Part shown: positions 48,401 to 60,400 of the stretch, in pieces
Layout: each line of letters begins with the position of its first letter
Position numbering within the stretch: position 1 is the stretch's first letter
Source of the DNA: Nautilus pompilius
Lineage: Eukaryota; Mollusca; Cephalopoda; Nautilida; Nautilidae
Assembly (NCBI GenBank): GCA_018389105.1
Contig: JACATO010000171.1
Span: 62,001 to 126,000 of the forward strand
Direction: 5' to 3'
Length of the DNA stretch: 64,000 nucleotides
Notes under the pieces: model-generated
Told to the model about the DNA's origin: nothing
The model's input: the letters and a program-made list of their open reading frames with translations, nothing else
Database searches by the model: none
Position numbers and translations under genes: made by a program

Positions 48401-51400
48401 ATGCCAGGTGGGTTCCAAAAGAACTCTCTGTTTGATGAAATGGCAGTTTTTGTGGCCATTCTGATAAACTATGCAACATTAGCAGAGCAAAGGGTTATGA
48501 CTTCTTCAACAAGATTGTGACACAATAAGACATGGGTCCATCATTTCACTCCAGAGTCTAAGCAGGCAAACATGGAGTGCCCAGAGTAAGAGTAACAGTG
48601 ATATGAGAGGATAATTTGAACTGTCCTTCCACCTGCTCTGATAATTCCTATGCTTCTGCTATTTGGGTGATACTATGCCAATGGGTCAAGTATATGTATG
48701 CAGCTGGGGAGTACTTAAAAAAGAATGAATAATAAGTGAAGTTTCATTAACTTTTAAATTTTCTAGAACAGACATGAAGCAGGTAAGTACTAGTTAAATT
48801 ACATTTGTGGAATCTGGTTGTCATTGTAACAGTTGTTTGGTTTTTTGGTGATAGGGAAACGCCCAGGCACAAGAAATGTCGTTCAATTAGATTTTCTACA
48901 TAACTAATATTAATGACTATGGGTATTTATCTGATCTATTAAAAATTTGATCACTAAAGTTTTATTTAATATTAAATTCAGGTGATACTTTATATTCTTT
49001 TTTAAACCCCACTACTAGTGTTGGGAACCGGTTTTGATTTAAAGCTCCATCGCCGCTTCAAATCCTTACTAACTGATCAAAAAATGTTCAGGGGAGAATG
49101 GATGCAGTGTATATGTTGGCTTCCCCACATATTGGCCTGGACATTGTCACATTTATGTAGCTGCTTAATGTGTCAACAGGAAACTTTTACTTTTTGATTT
49201 ATTCCAATTTCATTTCAGATTTATCTTTATTTCTAATGCAGTGTGAAAAGGCTCTTATTATAATTGTCAACTGTTATAAAAATCGCAACCAGCTGCTCTA
49301 ATCAATCATTGAAAGCTCAGCCTAGTCAGAATGTTGTTGTCTAGTAGTGCAATAATGCCTTCTTTTGTTTGCTTCCTATTTAAAGTCTTTAATGTCTTTT
49401 TTAAATTAGATTTTCTGTTCTTGCTGATCAGTAATCATTAAAATAATAATAATACGTTAACAACCACCATTTTCTACATATTATCCATTTGGAATCACTT
49501 TGGTGAATGATACACCTTAAATATTATTAATGGTCTTTATATATTAGTGTAATATAATAGCATTATTTGAAATTATTTTGATGATATGTTATGCTGTACC
49601 AGTATGATAACACTGATAATAAAAATATTGCTGCATCAGTATAAAGTTAAGATTATTTGAAATATTTCTGCTATAAAGTATATTAAATATTAATGTTAAA
49701 ATTAATTTCATTCATTTCTTTCACGTGTTACATCAGTATCATAATATCAGCATCATTTTAAATTGCTTTTATGTTATTATACATTACTATAATACTACTA
49801 GTAGTAATATTATTTGAAAATTATTTTAACCATATGGTGTCCCAGAATAGTTTTCATTATTATTTATCACCATTTTGATGATATGTATGCTATACCTATA
49901 TAGTAATTTACAAGTCCTCTTTAAATTTTACTTTAAAAAAAGTTAAATGGTGGATTTAAATAAAATGCTTCTGGTGATTTACAATGGGTTTTTTTTTTTT
50001 TTGTTTTCTTGAAACTTTCTGTTGCTGTTCCTTTTGTATTTTATTAGCTACCTTGCAATAAAATCTATGGGTGGACTCAAGGAAATGTTTCTGAAATAGT
50101 ACCAAAGATATTGTTGTCAAACTTAGTACATATATAAAGAGTCGTCGAAAAATTTAGAGGAAAAAGAAAAACACATTAAATTGTTTTTTGTTTTGAAGTC
50201 ACAAGAAAGAATCTTATTTCAGCTCATATCTTGGGACTGTGCCTTTCTCTTGGCCTGCTCCATTTCTCTTCATCTTCTGGGCACTGTAAACAATTAGCTC
50301 GGTCGCTGAAAATTCTTCAGTAGATAAACAAAGGTGGCTCAAGGTAAATATATCAAGAGCGACACGCTCCATGAGAATTTTATATTTCATTTGCTGCTTT
50401 CCTTGACAGCAGCTTGCCCAATTTGAACCTCGTCTCCAAAACAAATTAGATTATTCTGTTGGTCGTGAACCTATCCATGGCCTGCCAATCAGTGGACTTG
50501 TGGACGTGACCCCGGCTGGACCACAGATGCAGGGTCCAGCCAATCTGTGGTCAGACGAAACTAGTCTTGCTACCTTGACCAGCTTGGAAGTAATTGGATT
50601 TGCGGCTGTGTTTGCTCTGTTCATCTAATTAACCCACATCAGGCCAAATTTTGTTTTAGTAATGAGGTGCTGCCCTCTAGATGTGTGGTCATCCCAGACC
50701 TGGTGACCCAGGCTGCTTTAATTTGCATGTCAAAGCACCACTTAGCTCCCCTTCCATCGTCATTCATCTTGCCCTGAGAGTTCTACATGGTCACCATTCA
50801 CATTACTGGAAATAATAAGGAAAAAATATTTACTGTACCCACCCATATATAATGCCCATTTAAGTATAATACTCAAGATTTAAATTCTTTATTTATGTAG
50901 TTTCTCTGCATTACTTTATGCTAGAATAAATAATTTCAAACACTTTTAGAAATCTATTAACTGGAAAATTTTAGAAGTATTCCTGTATGATGGAATCTTA
51001 TTATACTTGGATCCCTTTAAATGTTTTATGTCATAGAGTATCTGCTGTGTTTGTGTGGGACAGCAGACAGTGTAAAGGCCAAATATGTCCTTAGCGTAAA
51101 GTTAGTATTTGAATGCTGCTTTCAATCCTGTATTAATCTTTCTCTAAAGAAAGAGACATGGAAATCCACAATCTTAATTTACTCAATGGCTATTTATGAG
51201 AAATAATTAAATATCCTCATATTGATTCTTTGAAGTTTCCTATCTTGTTTTGAACTCTTCTGATGAGAGCAGACAAAAATGTAGAAGACATGGCAGAAAC
51301 CATTTGTTGCACAGCTAGGATATACAGTCATGATATATAACCAGACTGCAGCATTATGCACAGTTAAAATGAGAAATTGTTTGCGATATTTTTGTCAGAA

Positions 51401-54400
51401 CTATGGTGTTACCACGACATGTTCAGAAAGTTTTAAAGTTTCATATTTATTGTAGATAATTTTAACCTTCATATTTAAAGTTTAGATTTCAGCTATAAAT
51501 CTGCTATTTTTCAATATATAGATAAATATTGACCTTTATTTCAATCACATTTGTTTTGTTTTTTTGTTTACTTTATCAATTTTTCACAAAAGAAACATCT
51601 TAAATTTGTGTATTTAAAAGTCTATTGTTGGGAACTAAATTAAAAGAGAAATTAAGTATTCATGTATAATCATACTACTATTATTATATGAATACACTGA
51701 CAATCACAATGTAGAAGGATATTGAAAAATCCATTTTTATGCTTGACAGATTACACACGCACGCGCACACACACAGTTAGAGTTTCTGGTCATAATAATT
51801 TGATCTTGTAATTTGTGCACAATAAATGTTCAGAAAAAGTTAATTTCTTTATATTTTGCAGGAGTACCCATTTGTGTTTGTCAAGTTTGTAGATATTTAG
51901 GTGTGGAATCTAGGAAATATTTGATTTCCATTATTTCATGCACTTTTTCAGTGTCCATAATTTATTCTGCTGTTATGGTGTCTTCACAGATTGCCGTACA
52001 CCTCAGATTAAATTAGCCATGTAGACTGTATGCTGTTATTTACTCTGATGTCTGTAGATAAATATTCTGGACTTAATGTTTAAGCTGCTACAGGGTCTAG
52101 TGATTACAAATTTTTTATTAAGTAAAGCAGTTTCTTGTGTGGCATTCTGAATGTGTTAGGACTGCATTGGTACATGGATTTGTTCTTGTGATTTAGTGAA
52201 TACCACGGCCTGCAGTTTATAGCTATGGGCAACATTTGGCAAAAATAGACATGTAAGAAATGATTTGATATGTTTGGCAATGAGATAAAATAATTAGTTT
52301 ATATTATTTTTTTATAGAGATCTGAAAACTAATGGTTTTAAGAAGAGTGAAGGCAAGATAGAGTTGGGGAGGAAGAGAGCATGCATTTTCCCATTGTTTG
52401 CTTTCCCTTCATCTTCAATAGCTGTATACAAAGACTTGGGGGCCCCAATAAATTCCAATGTCCCTTGGTTTCGCTCTGTAATAACCCTTCAGGTTGGTTT
52501 TTCCTGAAATATGAGCATCGTTAAGGTCCCATATATTAGCCATGAATGGACAGAACACATAATGTCAGCAGAATCAATGTCCCTGTTATTTCTGCTCTAG
52601 TGCACTCCGTCATATCCCAATCAATCTATTGTACCTTGTAGAAACTTTAACTATGACTGGTCCTTAACAGCTATAATGTATGTTTATGTGGGAGCAACAT
52701 CTGTTTGTGTGAATGTAAATATGCTATTATTATGGCATGACTATTAGTAGTCTTGGCTTGGATTGGCCATCTAATCCTTAGGCATAGAATGTGCGAATTG
52801 AGTGTGGTAAATGATGCGTGTGAGAAATCAACCAGAAAGTTGGTCATTTTGTTCAGTTGTGCCCTGAAAAAACAATATCATCTGGGGGCATGTTTTGTCC
52901 TGTTGATTGCCTTAGTGTTAATAGAACAAAGTTGGTCAGTTATTAGTTTGATAATTAATTTATTTTCAATACTTAATCAATATGGCAAAGAATATCTTTG
53001 TGTATTTGTGATGAGAAAGTGTTTTGAGATATATACTTGGGTTGGGAGGGCTGCCTCTTGCAGGGGAAACATTTGAGACAGTTTGGGCTTACTTATATTA
53101 GGAACCAATGTGAATGAGATACATGTTTTTGTTAAGATAAGAATAGAAAGTGAAAAATTATTGGTGATGTGTTACTGGCAGAAATTAGAGTTAGCTCAGG
53201 AATTTTTTATCACAGCAATAGTAAAAAAATTAACTAATGAACTGGTTTTGGTAACCTTTCCTTGACAACACCCCCAGAGTGTAACTCTGAAGAGAATTTT
53301 TTTATTTAGTATATCAATGTTGCTTTTCAGTAGATATTAATTTTTTTCAGTATTGAAAATCCCAGTCTGTCTTATGGTGTTGGTGGCTTGGGTTTGATTC
53401 ACCTTTTTTATGTTGGTGCCACATTAAAAAAGAAAGAATTATTCATTTTTTTAAACTGGGTTTTCCATTAGCATTTGAGAGGTGACACCATGGGTTCTTG
53501 GAAACGCCATGCACAAAGATTGGTGAAGAAATGAGAGGCAGAAATAACCAACCCTTATTTTTTTCTGTGCTGCCATTGTTAGAGCTATGACTGGCATGTA
53601 GCTGCATGGCCAACTTTGCTTCATCTTTAACAAGCTCCCATAATAAACTATCAAATGATTGCCCTTGTGTGAGGTTTTATATCTGTCACCATTTATTAAC
53701 CTCACAGAAATACCACATGGCAATGGTTTGACTGCCCTACAGAGAACACGAACATTTCTGATGGTGCATGAGACATTTTATGATAATGTCTTGCATCTCC
53801 ACAGACTAGCATCAGCATTTCCAAAATGTGAATTCCTGCAGCGGAGTCTCAGAAAACTCTTCACCCCTGCTGAAAAAAAATTAGCCAAGTTGATTTTATT
53901 GTTGTTGTTTTAAAAAGAAACCTCATTCTTATGATGAGTAGTTAATCATTCCTTTTTTTTTTTTAGATAACAAGTCATCAGATGATGCTGTTTCTAACTG
54001 TAGCTTTACATCATTATGTATTTTTTAGGCTTGAAAGGGTTTTACCTGTCTTTGTCTACTTCAATGTCCCTTTAATTCATTTCAATATTTTTAGGTTTTT
54101 TCAAGGGAGATCATTGAACAATACTTTAAAAATCATGCTTCGACAGTTAATATAGAATATGTGCAGTTCCAGTGCAATTCAAAAGTTCTCTATTTCATTT
54201 TTCTTCGTTAATTTATATAAATTTACAAAACTAAGGGGAGATTGAGAGAAAACTAATCAATGGGACCCGACTTGTCTTTCGCATTGCCTTTATCTTTGCT
54301 ACCTTAACACATTTGTTGTTCTTTGTTTCTCTACTGAATGTGTTCACATTCCCATAGAAATTTACATCTTTTACTCACACAGACTAGTGTTGCCATGACT

Positions 54401-57400
54401 CTCATTAGAGACATCAGAATCGACTGAATGTTTCTTCTGTGCTGTCCCTTCTACACCCATCCATCCACACCTACCTCTGAATTAATTACATTGGCATAGT
54501 TCATCATGTTACTCCTCTGATTGGTCACTGGGTGTTGATTTGCATTGCTGGCACTGGAGTAGGGACCATTTGTTCCATCCAGACTTCAAAACTAGCATGG
54601 TGGATGGAAAGCTGTTTGCTGTCGATGCATCTATCAATAATCAGCCAGTCTTGATTAAGAACAGGAAATAATTATCAGAAGCAGTTGCCTTTGTTACATT
54701 TAAGACAGAAGCTTTAGCAAATGTAAGTTAATAATATTTGCGAATGTCTACATCAGGATATATTCTGTAGGATGCATAATTTATGATTTTCCTGTGAGCT
54801 AATATTTAGCTTTAATCTTCCAGAAGCTGTTGACAGATTCATAGCAATCAATAAAAATGGTGGTTATCTCTTAATGGTTTACAGTGTAGTTTTTATTAAT
54901 ATAGAACAGAACTTCCCCTCCCCACAACTCAGAGGTTGTACCTGATCTTTCACCCTGCCAAAATGACCTGGCCATATGGCAACCACAGTCTGTTTAAACT
55001 ATATGCAAAATAAATACCAACATCATTTTGGGAAGACTGGGGGGGTGCAGAGGGCATCAATGCCATGTTTGTTTGTTTTCTTAAGTGAACTCATTGCAGT
55101 GTTGAGGTCTGTAAATATTCAGACTGACTGACCATTACTGATTATCATATTTCTTCAGGATTTTGTGTTACCAGTACACATACCAATGATACTTGAGTAG
55201 TTTCAGTGATGGTATGTTTGTAACTAATGCATATATCGATGATACTGAACAGGCTTGAGTGATGGTATATGTGAGGGTGTGTACCTGTGGCATGTTTCAG
55301 TGATCCTGAATGGGTTTGAGTAAGCATTTTTTTTTGTTGCTTGAGAGAGGTTATGTTAATAGCTCTGCCATGTGTCATCAATACTTGATAGGTTTGACTT
55401 AGGGAACATGGATTAGATTTGTATGGAGATATGTGAGCATCTATGCCATGTATCAATGGTCTAAGAGAGACGTAAGTGAAGGTGTGTGTGAGTGATCCTT
55501 GCAGGTTTAAGTATGTGTGAGTAGTTATGCCTTGAATCAGTCATTTTGGCAGTTTTGAATTAGGGTATGAGAGATTAACTGTGTAAATGTATTAACAATC
55601 TTTGACAGGTTTCAGTGAGAGTATATAAGTGCATAACCATGACATGTATAAAAAAAAACAAAAATGGCTGCAAAAATTATACACAAATAAAAATACAACT
55701 AAATTAATATTTTGAAACATACCTTAGTCTATTGTCAAGACAATAAGACTATCTCAGGCAGAAGGAAACAAAATTCCTCAAAAGTGGAATAACTGCACTC
55801 TCTATATTGGAGTTAGGATAAGCAAGAACAAACAATAAATAAATAAATGTAAGGAAAGAGGTGAAGAAGCGTATGCAGAAGTTGTATGTTAAAATTTGTT
55901 GTTTGTTTCACATCTTTTAAAGAAGCATAATATGGTCAATCAAGTCTCGTTTTAATATTCATGAGGCCATCGTTAATCTGATGGTTTCTTGTGAAGCTGC
56001 ATCTGTAGAGAAATATAAATAAGAATCTTAAATAAATTCTCACTTTGCAAGTTTTTTTTTTTACTAAAGAATATATATATATATGAAAGTAAATAAATAA
56101 TACATGAACAAATATTTCAACTTTGCATTTGTCCCCAAGATTCTGTGCTGCTGTTGGCACACAAAACATTGACCAGCCTGGAGTCAGTTTCCTAAACCAA
56201 ACAACAGAGGAAAAGGGTGTGGAGGTTAGCAAACTTGAGCATTGTATTACTCATGGTTATGGCTATGATTTTGTCACAAAGATCATCATGATCTTGGAGA
56301 TCGTGATTTTGAATAGTTTGTGAAGTCTTTGAAATGGCTTAGATTGTGCACTTTATTTCATGTCAAAATGCAATACATTGTGCCGAAAATACAAATTTGT
56401 GTAATTTATGAGGTGCACATATAGATCAGTTAGGCAATGTGATTTGTAGCTGACTGAGCAAGTAGGTGAGTGAGTTACATGGAAGCAAGTGGAGTGAAAA
56501 TAGTGACAGCAAGTGTGTTATCAATGAATTTTACTGCTAAGCAGAGACGTGAAAAATATCCAAAGAGAACGTTTCTCGAAAATTGTGACATGATGTTGTG
56601 TACAGCATGTAATATTTACATACATTACAAGTGAACAGCCAGTTGCAACAAACATACTAAGAGTGTTTTTGTATAAACAGGAGCTTCACTTGTTTTAGGC
56701 AATCCTCCTATGAAAAGGTCTTTAAGTAACATCAGTGTTATACCCTATTCAGATCAATTGAAAAAAATATATACTTATCAAAGCTTTTTGAAAGTCATGT
56801 AGATGACCTGAAAGGAATACTGAATGACTCTGTTGAACATAAGTCTTGTAGCACCCTGCATGATTGCTAAATGTATTCAATACGATCTCTATGTTTGAAG
56901 ACAATGCCTTGGGAAAAGCCAAATTTAGTTGTTTCTGATATGAAGTGTTTAAACATGTTTTTCTCACACGCCTACCTGTGCCAAGATGGAGCATTGACAG
57001 CAACAGGATGCTAAACTGCAATATCCCAATTAAACTTTAGCAGTTCTGGCTTTCTCATAAATCTTTAGAGCTTTTTTGGGAGACATGGAGCTCCATTATG
57101 CTAAGTGTACAGCTATTTTGAAAGAGGACTTATTAGGATGATTAGTAATGTACATCATCCACAATTATTGTCCATCATGTGAAAATATTGTTGTCTGTCC
57201 TTTCTACTCTTTATTGTTAATCAAAATGCATAATTCAAAAGCTGAAAAATCAGATGAATCATGTATCAAAATGTGTGAACCATAATTTTGTTGATGTTGT
57301 CACTTGTTAAAATGGCTGCCTTCCCTTTGAGAAAATGCTGTATGTTTTTTTGGTGTTTGTTCAGTAACTTTTCAAAATATTACCTTGTAAGTGATCTCCA

Positions 57401-60400
57401 TTTATCTTGGAAGTAACTTCATTGATAATGCACTTGCTGTAACCATTTTTTTTCAGTATAAACTTGTTACTTGTCATATTATGTCCTTGGGGTGAGACAA
57501 GCTGGGTGCAAAACCATGGATAATTTTCTGTAAAGTGCAGGTGCTTGCACACTGCATGATGCTGGGCAGCTTGAGTATTTGGTATTAAAAAGATAGCAGG
57601 ATTCACCTTTCTTTCTAATAAAATATATTTAGTCATAAAATTAAACAAAGTTTTGAAAGTACAAGTGTTTAATTCCTTTCAGAGACATCTTGCATACAGT
57701 AGTAAATTTTATCACTGAAGTCAGACTTTGATATATTTGCTAAATCTTGAGGTTTATCAATATTAAGTAAGTTGTGGGCTAAGATTTATGCACAGTGATA
57801 TATATATATTTATATGCATAAAAAGATAAAAAGGGTGGGAAAGGTATAACATTTTCAAATTTTTATACACTCAGCTCAAATGGTCTTTTTCTTAAATATA
57901 AAAATAAACAAATCTTTTTCATTAATAAAAAAAAATGAAATATTAGTCACGTCAGACCTACTAGTACCCACTGGTTTTTTTCCTGCAGCTGAGATATGCA
58001 GACATTTTGTTTGCCCTTGGTTTTGTGTGTTTTTGATATGTTACAGAAGCTTCATCACATCTTTGTTCAATTTAATTTCGTAAAAAAAAATTTTTTTTTT
58101 CTTATTCACTTCTTTCTTGATTTCAGAGATGTTTTATCTTAGCTGAATGAAGAACTCTATACTTACACTGCACTCTTTTAACTCCCCTTCCATTTGGTCC
58201 CATGCATGACACTGTCTGCTGCTCCCAGTTAGTAGATGAATTAACAATGTAGCTCTTCAGGGGTAAGGATGCTAATAAGTCATGCAGTCTGCTTCCCACC
58301 AGGGGGCAGGCAGAGTGGTGAATGATAACCCTGATGCCTTATTGTAAGTCACACTTTGCTTTAGCACAAGCAGCAAGATTGTTCTCTTGAAAATTCTGGG
58401 CATTTGTTTACATAGGACAAAAGTCTCATCCTCAGTCTTCAATTTTTGTCACCATAGGAAACCACTCTCCTGGAAAAGAGATGGAAAAATAAATGTTGAC
58501 CTGTGTTCCTTCCTTACATGTTTCCACCACAAGTATACATTTAAACATGTATGGATGAGCATGGTTTATTTATGTTGTAAAGCTGAAATGCAGGGGAAAT
58601 TTGGATAATTTTATGGTGTTTATCACCTGCCTTTGTTCTAAGAAATGAGTAGATCATGTTTCATTGCCAGATTTATAATGCAGAATTTTGATTTTATTAT
58701 TTTTTTTTATATCTTAAGAAAAAGGTTTAAACTCAAAATAGTTTTTTATTGGTTCCTTGGATCAGTATGCTTTGATAGCTGAATGAACCACTACCAAGAT
58801 GTGGCACAAACTTACCCATGACTCCGTGTGCAGCTGGGCAACAGTATAATCCACAAAAACTGATTGAAGAAGAAAATGTTGCATATAGACTTCATAATCA
58901 TTAGGTGGCAATGCAGAGAACACAAAATGTAAAATTAAAATGTTTATATTTTGGTAGAGAATCATTCACTTTATTTTAAAATGGATATACATGTGCAAAA
59001 TTTGTAGTTTGAGTTTTCCTTTTTGTGTTTTTAGATGACATATGTTGCCTGCTGTTTTAGAGTAGATTACCATGGTGGAGCAGCTAGGTCAGCCATATTT
59101 CAAATGGCTGGCCCACCATATTTGCAGTTGATATCACCATTATCAAGTTGTTTGGTACCAACATAAAAATAAATAAAATCTTGGGCTTTAACGTAGATCA
59201 GGCATATTTTGAAAAACATAACCAATTTGTTTCCATTTTACTAAGAATTATGATTTTTCATGTTAACAATTTTTAGATTATTATCTGTTGTTGTTGTTTG
59301 TTGCTCTTTTGGCAGTTATATTTGTCTTCCTTTCTTAAAATAGATTAACATCACGGGACAGTGAGACTTTCCTCTCAAGTTTCAAAATGTCTCATCACAG
59401 TGTCATTTTATAACATTATCAATTTTTTTGTTAGAGTTGTTTCCTTCAATTTAAAATGGTTTACTGCATTCGGATAATTTCAAATTTATTTATTTATTTT
59501 GGAAGGGCAGTAACATTTATCTCCCCTGTTTTAAAATGGCTGATGACAGTTGTTTATATTACAATTTTTGTTGTTTTTTGATAGAGAGCAAGGAAGTGTC
59601 CTTAAACACACACAAAGCCCATATCCTTTGAAATTTTAATGTATGAACTGTTACATTGAACTGCATTAGGCCGACTGTTTCGTGTATTCCTCATATTATT
59701 AAAAGATAATGAAAGATTTAAAAAAAAAAACAGACATGCAGATGTTCTCTTGTAACCAGAAAACCTAAAATAACAAAATCCTAAGCACTGTCTACCAGGT
59801 TCTTTCAGAATTTTAGATGTCTCACCTAGATCTCCACATAGCCTTCAATATATGTGACTAGGAAGATTAATTTTTGCACTGAATAACTAAGATTTCTATT
59901 CCCCAAATCCATTCTGGTGAAATGCCTTGGTGCTTCACCCAGACTTATTTAAGTGAGAGTGGATTAGCCTAGCAGGTAGGGTACTGCTTGGCTGTATTGA
60001 TATAGTAAGGCCCATTCTTGTTGCTCTCTACTTTTCATATCTACTCTTCATTCTAGCTGAAAAAGAGCAAAAAATGAACAAGTGGGATTTTTCTGAAAAT
60101 TTTAATTTGTAGTGTGTAAAATTGGATTAGTGCTATTTGAATTAGTCTAAAATAATATTAGTTGTACTAAACTGTTGGAAAAAAAAATTTATTATTGCAG
60201 TTTTTTTTTAAAATTAACTATTGCTATATTATGGCTTTAAATCCTCTAATAGGTAAGGAAACCATTCTATTCTGCCCATTGCAGGTTTGCTTGGTCTCTC
60301 TCTCTCTGTGTTGTGTGTGTGTGTGTTGGTTGGGTGGCATTTGGAGAATAAGTGACAAAGCTTTTATACTAAATCATGAAATTATTAATTTTTCCTGCTG

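Noticed and set aside
52753-53076. 107-codon plus-strand frame in DHHC intron 6
   Set aside because: Hydrophobic AT-driven translation without a family signature; consistent with chance.
53370-53405. B-box-like GGGTTTGATTCACC
   Set aside because: No A-box upstream and no SINE body; probably chance.
59955-60030. Possible tRNA gene or SINE head (TAGCCTAGCAGGTAGGG)
   Set aside because: The A-box is plausible, but no B-box follows at the right distance and no cloverleaf can be drawn.
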